DNA from: Acanthornis magna
Taxonomy: Eukaryota; Chordata; Aves; Passeriformes; Acanthizidae
Reading direction: 5' to 3'
NCBI GenBank assembly: GCA_036785705.1
Contig: JAWUZG010000056.1
Span: forward strand, 15,668,001 to 15,732,000
DNA length: 64,000 bases
In this document: piece by piece, positions 25,092 through 37,359 of the stretch
How the letters are laid out: every line of letters starts with the position of its first letter
Position numbering within the stretch: position 1 is the stretch's first letter
The notes under the pieces: model-generated
What the model saw: the letters and a program-made list of their open reading frames with translations, nothing else
Told to the model about the DNA's origin: nothing
Database searches by the model: none
Translations under genes and position numbers: made by a program

Positions 25092-25297
25092 GACAAATAT
25101 TTTGTTTGTAGTGAACTGAGCACACATCCAGCTGATCTCTCTCTGAGTGCTTCCTGCAAGTTCACTTGGCAAAAACCTCTGGACTGCCAAAGGCTGCCAC
25201 ACAGTCCCTCAGACAACCAGGGTACGGCTGAGGAGTTGGAGGATTGGAAAAGGAGACACACCAGCTATTCTTCTCTCTCCACCAAGGCATTTATGAG
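25092..25297 (+). other. Candidate exon, 206 nt, unrecognised product
   Basis: A yeast-like branch point, TTACTAAC (25048-25055), is followed by a pyrimidine-rich tract and the acceptor ending at TTTAAG (25086-25091). A donor, ATGAG|GTGAGG, follows 25297. Between them one frame is open for the full 206 nt, starting in phase 0 and leaving two bases. The encoded peptide begins DKYFVCSELS and ends SYSSLSTKAFMR, rich in Ser, Thr and charged residues. It matches no family I recognise. The open frame in the same reading continues only three codons past the donor. Splice-like signals around a 200-nt open frame also occur by chance at this scale, so this is a hypothesis. Confidence 0.25.
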
Positions 25298-26018
25298 GTG
25301 AGGATGCCATGCAGAAGTCCAATATCTGCAACAGCTCGTAAATAATGCACCGTTTGACACCTCTCTCACAGACACAGTTAGAAGAAGGGAAAAAAGTGTA
25401 CCACCTGTGGTTTGTTTATGTAGGTAAATTTAAAATTAACTTCAAACTCCATTTCATTTTATGGTTGTGAATAATCCTCACCTCTGCCTGTCCTTTTCAT
25501 ACTTGTGATTAGAAAGGAACACATAAGAAAATTGCATTCTTACAGCCTCCTAGAGCTACCCTCCCTGCCAGCTTCTCTAACCTGCCAGGGAAGGAACACA
25601 CAGGTGAAGTGAAATGCTGCCATTACACAGTGTCTCTCAAAATCAGAATATTTGTCCATGAGAAAGCGATTTTGCTTATAACTCAGCCCTCTACTTTCTG
25701 GAATCGATTGGAATTAATTCCCAAGCAGAAATGTACAAAAAGCAGATTAAATTCAATTGCTATTATGTTTAGCAATGGTGTCTCTCTAGAAGTTGAACAA
25801 GTTTTTTTGGCAGCTAAGGCCATTTGAAGACCATCCAGTGCATCTCTCAACTAGCATCTGCAATTCCACAGTCAAGTAAAACACATGAATTTTTTCTGCA
25901 GATCTTTATAAATGTGGTTTAGAAAAGAAAATCAAAGCACGAGCATAGACAGCCTTGCCCAAGATCCCCACAGATGCCAGAGCCTTCCCAATGCCCTACA
26001 CCCATCCCACAAAAACTC

Positions 26019-26034
26019 TAATAATAATAATAAT
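26019..26034. repeat. (TAA)n microsatellite
   Basis: About five uninterrupted TAA units. Simple repeat, no further inference. Confidence 0.8.
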
Positions 26035-27992
26035 ATTCTGGAAGGTGGTATGGGAGGGTTGCTTTAAAAACTGCTGAAAATAACATGTTGTGATTGCAGT
26101 TTGCAGCCACTGAGTGCTCAGTAAAGACACGTCCAGCTCCTCCTGCCTGTCCTGATCCCCCTGGACGTGCAGGAGTTCCCTCAGCACCTCAGACACATCC
26201 ACCCCTCCTGAAGAGCTGCTTGACCCCAAAGGCCATGGGAAGTGGGGACATTTCCCAGCAGAGGTTAGTGGGTGTGAGCCCAGCCAGAGAGGCTGAGCTG
26301 TGACACAGGTACTGCACACACATAAAGGGAACCATTGGCAGGAGGTGCTGCAGAAGGCAAAAAGGAGAGATAGCAAAGACAATGAATAAAAAATACTCAG
26401 CACAGTAATGCCTTTGGCTCACATACACCACAGGCTGCATTGGCCTTCCTTCCTCTCCTGTCAAGTTACAGCCACCTTGGTTTCTAGGCTGGGGCACGAC
26501 CATCTCCATTTCTCACTCACATCTTTCCTTTACACCTCCAAGAAAAGCACACCAGGGAAGAGCTGACCAGGAAACCCAGCCCCAGGTCGCTGCTCCTGAC
26601 TGTCCTCCCTGACTCACACCAAGCCACACTTACAATTTTTAGCAGTCTGCTGGGGCAGCTATGATTCCTCACTTCGGTTCATTTAAGGACCTTAATTGTT
26701 TGTTTTGGCTCCAACCAGCAACTGTGTTTATGAAAAACAGGTTAAGCTTTTGGCACCAAATTGTTTTCAAAAACCCTCAGCCTTTGAAATAGTGCCTTCT
26801 TTAAAAAAATGTTTTTCTACCTTGAGATGCTGCATTTCTCTCCAGAGAGACATTTCACCTCCACTGCTCACTACACTGGTGTTACCTTTTTGTGTTCCCA
26901 TTAATAACTTATTTTCCTCAACTTGATCTAAAAGATTCTGTCTAAGCTAAGGCGTAACATGTGACATTTCAGAGAAATCCGAAGTTATTATTTCCAAATA
27001 AAAAAACCACTCCTGCACCATGTGACCACTCATGAATTTCAAATTTTCATTGTCGACTTGCATAAATAAGGTGGACTTGTACACTGTGAGTACCTCTACA
27101 TGGAAGCTAGATTGTACAATTTATCCCTTTAATTCAAGAAACTCTCCTGATGCCCCACTGCATCCTGTGTATTGCTAATAAACACTGGACAATGAGGCAG
27201 TTCTGCAAAACAAGAATCTCTCCAGTTCAAAACTGGCCACAAGACTCTACATTCTCATTTGACTTTATAAAAACATATTTTACTCCACACTCAACAGGCT
27301 CCAATGCCAAAAAATAACCAGAATTCACATCGCAGAGTGAGAATCCATCGTTCCAGGGCAGATCACGCTGATGAAGCCCACGTATAAATGCATTAGGAAA
27401 TCCTGAGTACAGATCACTCACGTGCTTTTTTAGTTCATTAAAAAGCTGCTTCCATAAGCTTTTACTCTAGTCTAATGGTTTTCTACAGTATTTTGTTAGT
27501 CTTAGTACTTCGAAGATTCATTTGGATGTGGAGGAAGGGTATCAGCTGTGACTATTTTCTCCTGAAAGCGCAGTCAGAAATGAAATGGCTAAAAGTCTCA
27601 ACAGTGTAAAATTACCAAAAGCTTGTATTAAAACAAGAAACACCTATTTTTCCACCAAAAAGGGTGGTAAAAACAGAGTATCAACACTGAGCCTCATTGA
27701 GCCACGCTAAGATCGTAAATGGCCTGATGTCATTTCTTGTCCATTTGAAATGGTTTCGGTCTCCAGCTTGATCATATCCAGGAAAAAATTTCCAATAGAC
27801 TAATGCCAATACAGCCACCCTCTTTTCGGGTTATAACTGGTACATGGTATAAGGTTTAAAAGCCACAAAATGTTCCAAAACAGCCTTGGAGTCTCTAGGA
27901 CGATGCTCTCTTGGGACAAAATGACTCCAATATTCTTCAGTCTACTTCCTAGAGAAACAAACTGCATTAAAGCAGCCATCATCCCTCTACAG

Positions 27993-28094
27993 GCAGGAAT
28001 CCCAAAGTGCAACACCAGAATCCTGCTCGCTGCTCTCTCCAACTGTTTGGAAGCCATTGGAACAACCCAAGGCCAGGAGGCTGCCGAGCCTCAG
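27993..28094 (+). other. Candidate exon, 102 nt, phase 0-0
   Basis: An acceptor CATCCCTCTACAG ends at 27992, and the donor CCTCAG|GTAAGA follows 28094, close to consensus. The 102 nt between are open for 34 codons in one frame (peptide starting AGIPKCNTRILL and ending EAAEPQ), so the segment could be skipped or included without changing frame. The peptide is not recognised. The pyrimidine tract is short, so the acceptor is the weaker end. Confidence 0.2.
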
Positions 28095-31000
28095 GTAAGA
28101 GCTTGGGTTGGGCAGCTCCGTGGAGTTGTCTCCAGAGGTGGCACTTCAGCTGCCAACAATGGAGAAGTGGGAAAGAGGAAAGAGAGAACAAAGAGCACAA
28201 ATAAATCCAAGCCCTTTGGGTAACTCTGTCTATCAATTTAAACTTAGTATCGGCTTACTCAAAGTGAGTCTAACCTCAGAATGCAGCTTTGGTCAAATAA
28301 CTGACATATAAAATTAAAGTTCATGCAACAGAGGGCTCTGAAGGAAAGGGAAGCTGTATGATTTCAACTCCTCCAGTAGTGCCAGCCAACATTTTCTAAC
28401 CAACCGCCTACAGTTCACCCCCCAGCTCCTTTACCCAGCCTCTGAAACGCCAGTCTGGGTTTTCAGAGGAGAAAAATCTCACCACTACCTCACTCTGCTA
28501 TCGAAGCATCCTGCTGGCAAACAAGGGGCAGCTCGAGGTACAGTGCACAGCGTGGAGGGGGAAGGATGTCCAAATGATCTGGCAAAACTGGAGTCACCTC
28601 CACCCCGGCTGAGTTGTCACCACATCCCCCAGCGCTGGCGCTACAGCAGGAACCCTTCACAAACCACACGCTGAACTACTGCAAGAGAACAGGCCATCGA
28701 GTCAGCACAAGCAGAACACATCAGTAACAGCTCAGGAATTCCCAACACAAGACCCAAAGGCCAGTCTAGAACTTAATGCAGACTTAGAGCACTGCTGATG
28801 CACTTCCCAATTGACACAAATCCAGCTTAGGAATGGAAAACTGTACTAAAGGATCTCTACAATTTGGTACAATTTCAGCATATTACCATTTTACCAGGCT
28901 TACTTCACAGATAAGCAATCTCCTATGTCAGGTTATTGCTTCTATTACCACAAACAATAAGAACTGTGCAGTGTTTACAACTGCAGAAGGACCAAGGACA
29001 CCTACACTTAGTGATTGTGCCTGGGCCACACAGGCTTGTGCATTTTATGTCATGCTTTACCAAATAACCTATTCTATGGTCATTTTGTGGGAAACTCAGC
29101 CCCACAAACATCTTCAATTTTTGTTACAATACAGAATTTACCATTTTAATGCGTCAGGAATTAATGTGAGTCCCAGCTGCAGGTAGGAAAAGGATCCTTA
29201 TGTCTAGTCATGAGTTTTCTACTCAGCTATATAAGACTTCTCCAGAATTAAACAGGCTATTAATGGAAACACTTAAGTTTTACTGGTTTTGCTTTCAAAT
29301 AACAAATGCTCCTCTAGGAAACCACGTATGAAAGATGCCCTATAAAATGAGATTGAAAAAAAGAATTAGTTGCTGGTTTTCAACGATGCCCTATAACAGG
29401 TGTACAGAAAGCTGTAACTTCCCTGTTTCAAGGGGACCTGGATCTGCTTGGGCTTCACCTCCTTTGTTACAGAAGCCCTAAAGCAGCAACCCAAGTTTGC
29501 CACAAGCACAGGAAAGGTGCGAACAGCAGAGTGGTGATGGAGCATCTTGGAGCATCTTCCTCTGCTTATCTCATGTGATAAACTCTCTGCATATCTCATG
29601 TGAAACTCTTCATGTGCCTTTGGTTCATTCCATTTTCATGGAATCCATTCTCTGTATCTCTGTACACATACAATAATCCACACCAACAGGCATGCATCAG
29701 CTGGAATATTTTACAGCCTCTTTCGCTGTTTTGGAACACACTGATAAGCTGTAAAATATAGGAAACGTCTTTCTAAGCTCAGCATCAATGCTGCTAAACC
29801 ACCCAAGATGAACTTAAATGCGTCATGTTATTTTAATTCTTTTTCTAAAGCATCTTATTTTGATGTCAATACTTGTCATTACAGCAGGATTCTTTACAAG
29901 AAAAGAATAAAACTGTGAGAAGGACTGAAACATTAAATCTTTTCTCCTGTTGGCCTAATGGTACAGTTCTCCATACACCTGGCAATGAAGAAAATAAATT
30001 CAAAGATGCCTTTTGATTTATAGCTCCAGTGTGGTTTCTCAAGAATACAGCAATCTTAGACTGCTGCCTGCATTTAAAAAGTATTCCAGCTCCTTCAGAG
30101 ATGAATTACAGTAGCTGCATCTTTAACTGAAGCTCACATAAATTTCTCTTTTTTCCTCCAAGAAAACAATTACAAAACATTAAATCACTTTTATATCGCA
30201 CTATGAAAACAAAACCCTTTAATTTGGGTTATGATATGAATGGTTTGTACAGGACACTCAGGCACTCTGCTTCGCTCCCTGTCTGCAGCAGCTGCAACTC
30301 CGCAGCTCCAGGTCAGGAGGAATCCCCTGCTTCAATCTGACCATTCCTCAGTTTATAAAGACAGCACACCTCTTTCTACCTTCTCACGCCTCACAGAAGG
30401 GATCCAAAACACACTTAGCACTGCCTTTCCCAAGCCTCGTGCTTAGCTCTCATTCCAACAATAGTTTCAGGCATCCCAAACTGGGTCACATGGCTGTCCT
30501 TAAAGTTGATCAAACATCTCTTGTACATGCCGTGTGAAATCCAGTGTAGAATAAAATAGGAAAGAAATTCCAGTACCTGGACTGGAGAAGATTATCTATC
30601 CCTGAAAAGCTAAAACCATGAGAGCTTCTGACATTACTTCTCCTTGTCCCAAATGCAGATGAAGTCTATCTAACAAAACTTACAGCCACCCTTCCTCCTT
30701 CCACCCTCCTCCTCACCATTATGCTTCTGGAGAAAAACATAAAAATAAAATAAAAAAAGGAAGTACTACAAATTATAATAGAGGACCTTGTCTATCCTCT
30801 AAAACGAGATTTTTCTTCTAGATCTGTTTGCTCATATCTTTCTTCCCTGGCATCAACAATGACCTCATAGAGTAAAATTATTTATTTCTTTTAAATCTAC
30901 CTCAAACTGTAGATACAGTCATTGTTTTGAATATCAGAAAGGGCTCCTTAGCTCTCTGGTTTGAAAACCTATTAAATTTCGCTCAGAAATAACAAACAGC

Positions 31001-31438
31001 TCTTACAGCCTCCAACAACTTGAACCACCAAGAAGCTCAACACAGCCTCTGCTAAGCGGATAGGAGGAGACAGAAACAACATGAGTAATTTAGAGCTTAT
31101 CTGTGGGATTTGCTAATATAAAATAAGACTTAAATGCGTAACACAAAATAAATAAGGAAATAAGAATGGTGTATAATACACATTAAAAGTACCAAACACA
31201 TACCAACACGTATCCTACCCAGCACACACAGGGCAGAACAGCAAGTGCCGTAAAAAAAAAACCTAAGAAAATCGCTTTGCCTGCTCGTCATGTACTCCAT
31301 GGAAGAGCTGCAAGGGCTCCCACCCAGCTCTACAGTCTTGGGAAACTTCGGAATCTCATGAACTGAGGAGTGATGAATTGTGTTTTATGTGCACTTAACT
31401 CTGAAATAATGAACTTCACAAGGTTTGCTCCTCAGCAG

Positions 31439-31800
31439 CTCCCGGCGGTGAGAAAGGGACAAGTGGCGCGAGGGGCTGCGGTGCTGTGGGCGCGGGGGCT
31501 GCCAGGCGTGTGACATCAGCCCTCCGGATTGGCTGCCAGTGACATCATTTTATTATTCAGCTTCATGTTTGCATTTCAGCTTCCCCCTTTCATGGACCTC
31601 CGGACCTCACACAGCTCCTGGGAGCCGAGAGGAGCGAGGCAGCGTGTCCGAGCCGCGTCCCCACCTCGGGCTCGGGCACAACCGAGCAGCCAGAGCAGAA
31701 CAGGCCTCTCCGGTTGTTCTGGAGCTGGGAGGCCAACCAGGGGTCACAGGCCTGCAGCAAGAGTTAAAGCAAAATTCTTAAGAAATTTGTTGCAGAAAAA
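31439..31800 (+). promoter_or_regulatory. CpG-rich promoter-like block with paired TGACATCA motifs
   Basis: In AT-rich surroundings this block is abruptly GC- and CpG-rich (GGCGCGAGGGGCTGCGG and TGGGCGCGGGGGCTGCC upstream). In order on the plus strand there are a CRE-like TGACATCA at 31511-31518, an inverted CCAAT box ATTGG at 31528-31532, a second identical TGACATCA at 31540-31547, and a TATA-like TTTTATTA at 31548-31555. This order and spacing fit a cAMP-responsive core promoter firing to the right, with a start expected near 31578-31585. The following 120 bp is GC-rich, like a first exon. An open frame runs to 31807 but its product is not recognised. The gene served is unknown, and it could be an alternative promoter within a larger gene. 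Confidence 0.4.
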
Positions 31801-31807
31801 GACCTGA

Positions 31808-34800
31808 AGACTGGCAAATGGAAACCACATGCAACACAACAGCGGAGTTAACAACACCCGTGCACACAGGCGGAATTGCACATGGATAGAGCAGTGTGTA
31901 TGGAAACAGTGCAAAGACTGCTCATCAACAGCATCCATTCTTTTCTTAACACCCATAAGGATCCACCACAAAGCGGGACCGTCCCTGTTTACCCCTCCAC
32001 AACACGAGGCTGCCTTTGTTCCAAGCTCACATCCTGCTTCCCCTTACACACTCGCCCCTCCTGAACTCGGATGCCTGTAACCTGATACACAAGAATGTTA
32101 ATTTCTCGAGCGATTTTTGTAAAAGCACAGAATGGAAGTAACTCGATATTTTCCCCATCTTGAAAAATATTATTTTATAGCACATACAAGAGTAGGAAAA
32201 TATATCTGGTCCACAACAACGCGTTGGGAAAATAAACTGAAAAAAGGGCTGCTCTGCCTCTGGGTACCTACTACTCAGTATGTTTTCTGCTCAGCACATG
32301 CACACCAGGCTGTGTGTGTGTATATCCAAGCACATATATCTGTGAATTATTCATGTGCACACAAACACAGATCAATCAGGCAAAAGATCAGTTTCCAGCA
32401 AGTACAAAAACACCTAAGTTAATGCTGAGCTTGAGTGACTGCTCTCAGGCACAGTGTACTGCGCCCGCCTGCTCATGGATCCAAAAGTACCTACAGAGCC
32501 TGCAACTTAAAAATGTTTTATGAGCAATTTACACAAAATCAATTAAACAAATACAATCATGCTCTTGAAGCTAGTTCATCTACAAAACGCATTTTCTGCT
32601 CGCCCCCAGCAGCATGCACTTGAAGCGTATATCCCACAACCCACACCATCCCACGGAAAGAGCACAACCCTGAAGGAACGCCATCCTACAAATCTCAAGC
32701 CTCTGACCCATTCCTCGGGATATGGAGAGGCACCTTGCCATGCAGAAACGTAGCTCAGGCTGCAGCTTAATTCATGTACAGCATCACTACATCACTTTTA
32801 CACTTTATGATGCCGCTATTTCTTCTATATTAAGAACACCAGTATTTCAGGACACTAAATCAATGTGTTCGGTGTTATTTTAAAAAGTATCCCCCAAACT
32901 CCAGAACTACTTTTAAGACTGCATCTTAATTTAAATTTAATATATTCTGCTTCCTTGTGATGGTGCATTCCCCCCCCCCAGCAACCTTAAAACACTCATT
33001 CATGGCATTCCTACTTTGGCATGTTTTATCAGGACAATAATTCAGCCCTCTTTAGACCCAAGGAAACTGAATGCTTTTATGTGCAAATGAAATAAAAATG
33101 CCATAAAATTCTTCTGGCTTCAACTCCTAGACAGCAACAAGATGGGGAAAAACCACTGGTGAAATTAAGGAAATACAGAGTGAGATTTTCTTTTGTTGAC
33201 CATCTGTGGTTTGGAATATGGGATTTCACAGGGGTATTTTCCACCAACCGTTAATGTCAGCGATCAAAGTTTCCTTCCTGCCATGTGAGAAAAGCCTTGA
33301 AAACGCAGAATTTGTTCTCCTCAGCGCGTGTGGATCTGGGTTAACAGGGTGAAGTCCCCACGGATCAGGAACAACACAGGTACAGCTCAGTCTGTTCTGC
33401 AGCAGCCTCAGACAGCTGCTGGAAGACAGAGCTGCTCTTTGCTACCATCACAAGGGAGCAGGTCATGCTTGGAGCACCACACTGAGCCTTCTGGCTCGGA
33501 AAGCTTTCCCTGACTTCAGCAAAACAGGCTGCAGTAAGCAGGACATGTAACAACCTCTTCATTTATCACATGCTTTCCAGAATGCTCGAAAGCTCTAAGC
33601 AATCGGTTTTGCACAAAGCAGTGCATTCTCATCGCTCACAAGAACACACATTCTTCCTCCACACAGCTCAGCAAGAGCACCCAACACTGCACCTGAGCAT
33701 ACCTTGGAGCAGGAATGGCCCTGGGGAACTGTCCTAGTTTCCAGGGAAGTGGCACTTCTTTAGCTCCTTTGGCAAAAGTAAAATGTTTACTGGCTGGTCT
33801 GATATAATTTTCTCAAAGAATTACTAAGTTGAGTTGTCCTCACTCTGATTTTGGCTATGAGACTGTGAAAGTTTCCAGACCCTTCCCCCTAACCACCACA
33901 GCCCTCGATGAGCCTTCCGAACATCCCTCAACCAACAACCTGAAGTATCAGCCTAAAAATGATCCAGAGGAGGGCTGGGGGAGTCAGCAATGCAAGAGGA
34001 CTTGCATTGGTCCTTGCACATCCTTCACAAGCCAGTGGCAAGATGAGGCATCATGACAGGGCATCATGAGACAGTTCCCACCGATGAATCAAAGCCAGCA
34101 AGCATGGAAGTTCCCAAATCCAATCAAATATCTCCCCAAAGATAAAAAGAAAGCAAGCTCCCGCTTGATGAAATAATATTGATGAGCCTCAATCTCAGGG
34201 AGATTTCCTTCAGAAATCATGTTAGAGCAACCACTGATCACCGAAAACAGAGTTCCTCAAGCTCAATTTAAACAAACCTGGGACAACCTGGCCTTTCAAA
34301 AATGGTTCTGAGATTTATTTTGCACAGTACGGCCACAAAATGCGAGGCATTACACCTGTTGGGCATTACTTGTTTCTTTTAGTGTTTTCTAGTTTAGTTC
34401 TCTTTTGCAAATGTGGAAAGGTTTGTATTTATTAGCAAGAATCTACACTTCCAATGCCTTCTATGTCACCTGCAGAGAGGGCTCAAGCTGAGAAAAACGA
34501 GTTCAAGTGATGCCATTTATTTTGAGTCTCTCCATCAGGATCAGCTTCTGGATCCTCCCTAGCTCCTTCCTTCTCTCACTACGCCTACACTTCCAGGGAA
34601 AACTAAGGAAAATCTAACACCTCCAAATGCTGCCACATATAAAAAACATACTAGACAAAACGTGAAGGACATGAACCAAATCCCGAGAAGGAGTTTGTGG
34701 GTATCTTTTATTTATAACACTGAATGAAATTCTGTAAAATTAGGGGGGGAGAAGACTGTTTTCACAGCAGGACTTTCCCTGCAGCACAGACTGCAGGCAT

Positions 34801-35330
34801 GGGCACTCTCTGCCGCTCGGAAAAAATTTGGAACAACTGGACAGGAAGAACAAAAGCAAGAAATACTAAGCTCCAAACAAGAAGAGAGGTAAACTCAGCT
34901 TCCCCCACCCACCTTCCACAAAAACATCAAATATTTCCTTTCATAAATAATTGCAATAGGATGCCGTAGACTTTTCCAAGCAGACAATAGTTGGATTGTG
35001 TAATGTTTTGCCCCAGGCAGGGCCCGGGGGGAGGGGGACACAAAGGCCGGCTTTCAGGGCTTGGGGCCTCTCGCTCCTGCTCTGACAGCCTTGCTCCCTT
35101 CCTACTCCCTCCCTACTCCCTCCCTACTCCTTCGCCTTCCCGTGCTGTCCCTCACTGGGGCCTGGGAGCAGCGGCCATTGGGGGCTCCTGCTCCGCACAC
35201 ACAAAGACAGGCAGCAAAAGCAAACAAACACAAGTTACAAAGCCCCTCTGGCCTTGCCACAGACCTCACCCAGAGCAACATCTCTTCCTTCCCCAGGAGG
35301 GGACCCTGTGGGAGCGATTTGGGGGTGCTG
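31808..35330. other. AT-rich non-coding DNA, no gene recognised
   Basis: Short frames only. A run of C sits at about 32971-32979. A small 11-bp tandem repeat (CCTACTCCCTC, 2.7 copies) lies at 35101-35130, just upstream of the 20-bp minisatellite and within a local rise in GC. Confidence 0.45.
35101..35130. repeat. Short 11-bp tandem repeat, 2.7 copies
   Basis: CCTACTCCCTC is repeated exactly twice, followed by CCTACTCC. It is a homopyrimidine-rich tract in the lead-in to the large minisatellite. Confidence 0.85.
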
Positions 35331-35850
35331 GTGACCAGTGACTGCCATGGGTGACCAGTGACTGCCATGGGTGACCAGTGACAGCCGTGGGTGACCAGTG
35401 ACTGCCGTGGGTGACCAGTGACTGCCATGAGTGACCAGTGACTGCCGTAGGTGACCAGTGACAGCCGCGGGTGACCAGTGACTGCCAGGAGTGACCAGTG
35501 ACTGCCAGGAGTGACCAGTGACTGCCAGGAGTGACCAGTGACTGCCAGGAGTGACCAGTGACTGCCGTGGGTGACCAGTGACAGCCGCGGGTGACCAGTG
35601 ACTGCCGTGGGTGACCAGTGACTGCCAGGAGTGACCAGTGACTGCCGTGGGTGACCAGCGACTGCCGTGGGTGACCAGGGACAGCCGTGGGTGACCAGGG
35701 ACAGCCGTGGGTGACCAGTGACTGCCGTGGGTGACCAGTGACTGCCAGGAGTGACCAGTGACTGCCGTGGGTGACCAGCGACTGCCGTGGGTGACCAGGG
35801 ACAGCCGTGGGTGACCAGGGACAGCCGTGGGTGACCAGTGACAGCCACTC
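35331..35850. repeat. 20-bp minisatellite, about 26 copies, with 120-bp higher-order period
   Basis: The common unit is GTGACCAGTGACTGCCGTGG. Phase is strict: a unit starts every 20 bp from 35331 to 35831. Variants are CATGG, CGTGG, CGCGG or CAGGA at the end of the unit, ACTGCC or ACAGCC in the middle, and CAGTG, CAGCG or CAGGG near the start. The 120-bp blocks 35581-35700 and 35701-35820 are the same six-unit series and differ at one base, showing a recent duplication of six units. Twenty is not a multiple of three and the minus-strand unit has no stop in any frame, so minus frames of 196 and 261 codons appear. These are repeat by-products. Every unit carries TGACC. Confidence 0.97.
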
Positions 35851-36293
35851 TGCCATCGAGTGCCCCCAAAGGAGCCCGGCCTCTCACTGGGTCTCAGGTC
35901 AAGCTGTCTGAGGGCAGAACTGAGCTGGGGATATTAAAAGAAAACAATGAAAAGACCTTTTCTGCCTATAAGGTGTTTGGAAGGAGTCACCCATTCGAGT
36001 TGGGAAAGCTGAGCATTGTAATTCCCAGACTGATTCACCTTCCTCCTTCACGTTCAGAATTAGAAAATAACCCACCCTGGCAACATCAAAGGAGCCCCAG
36101 TGCTCCCCAGTCCCCAGCCAGCCATGGCACTCCTCTCCTTTCATGTTCTGGGCAGTGCTGTGGGGACACAGCCAGCCCAGAACCCAAACCAGCGACAGCT
36201 TTGCCAGTCCCGGGCTCTGCGCAAAACACTTCTTCCAAACAGATGATTCAAGGTGCCTGCCCCACCTCGGAGATAAGCACATTCAAAAAAAAT

Positions 36294-36309
36294 TTATATA
36301 TATATATAT
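36294..36309. repeat. (TA)n microsatellite
   Basis: About eight TA dinucleotides following an A-rich run. Confidence 0.8.
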
Positions 36310-37342
36310 TTCTCACCTACATAAGGAAGTACTCAGGCTGGGAAAAGCCAGAGTAACAGGAGTGCCCAACCCTGCCTGCCCAAAATATGCATTAATTCTC
36401 TTTAGTAGAGCAGCCTGTACTTGTACCACCTCAGCACTGTCCTCTCCCCAAAGCCAAATTTTTACTGTAATATACTGTTTATATATAACATAGTATATTA
36501 TTCCGTGTAAACCAATTATAATAGCATGAACTCAGCTGTGAGACCAAATAGACTCTTCTTTACAACAGAAACAAGCAGAGGTCTTGGCTAGTTGCAAGGG
36601 CACAGGTAGTTGTGCCAAGTTTGCAATAAATTAGGTTGTTTGGGTTTTGAAGTGCAGCAAAAAGACGTCAATAAATGCATCAGTGCAGGTAAAATGATCT
36701 GAACCACACTTCAAAACACTCGCCACGTCAGGTGTACAGAAAACAAGGGACAGGTGCTGGCCACAGCAATTAAACCAAATTTATGACAAATACATGCAAA
36801 ACACCTGCTGCAAAACATGCAGGGGGGAAAAAAACCAACAGAATATAGGAGGAAAATATATGGAAAAAAAACTTTCCAAGATGCATCTACAGATGGAGAC
36901 ACTGCCTGTTTTTCTATAGGCTCAGGCGTAAAGAAGCACACAGAAAATGGGAAAAAGCTAATGGAGCAAAATCACCTTATCATTGACCTTTCTTGGTCAT
37001 GCTTTTAAAAATGTGCTTTGAGACATAACAGTGCACTTGAACGATGTTCTCCTTTTCTACAAAAGGAGAATTTCTTTAAGTCACTCCATAGCCACAGAAC
37101 ACACCTGAACATCTGAAGGCTGGAGTGTCCCTCCCTGCCCCACATCAGAGCTTTGTGACATCTGTGACATCTGCCAGCCCCAGCCTGGCAGGGCAGCAGT
37201 GGCTCCTCTGCCCTTTGGAGTCCCTTCAGCTCCTCTACCTGTCCACCTCAGGGCATCAGCACTTACCAAGTAAACTAACAGAGACTCAACCAAACTTCAC
37301 TAAGGCATGTAAAAAAAAATACAATTAATGAAGCATCTTCGA

Positions 37343-37359
37343 TTTTTTTTTTTTTTTTT
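37343..37359. repeat. T homopolymer, 17 nt
   Basis: Seventeen uninterrupted T. No target-site duplication or processed-gene body is seen next to it, so it is taken as a simple repeat. Confidence 0.85.

Larger units (their letters stand above)
25298..31438. other. Mostly AT-rich DNA with isolated exon-like and relic signals
   Basis: Contains a weak MIR-like match at 25945-25995 (CCTTGCCCAAGATCCCC, CAGATGCCAGAGCC), a (TAA)n microsatellite at 26019-26034 and a candidate 102-nt exon at 27993-28094. An unrecognised 117-codon open frame lies at 28833-29186. No transposable element tails were recognised. Confidence 0.4.

Noticed and set aside
25945..25995. Fourth MIR-like match (CCTTGCCCAAGATCCCC)
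   Set aside because: Only about 35 bp of patchy similarity, too little to separate from chance.
33728..34060. Possible LTR start (TGTCCTAGTTTCC)
   Set aside because: The first bases resemble a bird LTR start, but the following sequence does not match any LTR I recall and no end with CA plus target duplication was found.
35102..35887. Minus-strand frames of 196 and 261 codons
   Set aside because: They lie in the 20-bp minisatellite. The unit has no minus-strand stop in any frame, so open frames are unavoidable and the product is pure repeat.
37343..37359. T17 run as a possible processed-pseudogene tail
   Set aside because: No gene-like body or target-site duplication next to it on either side.
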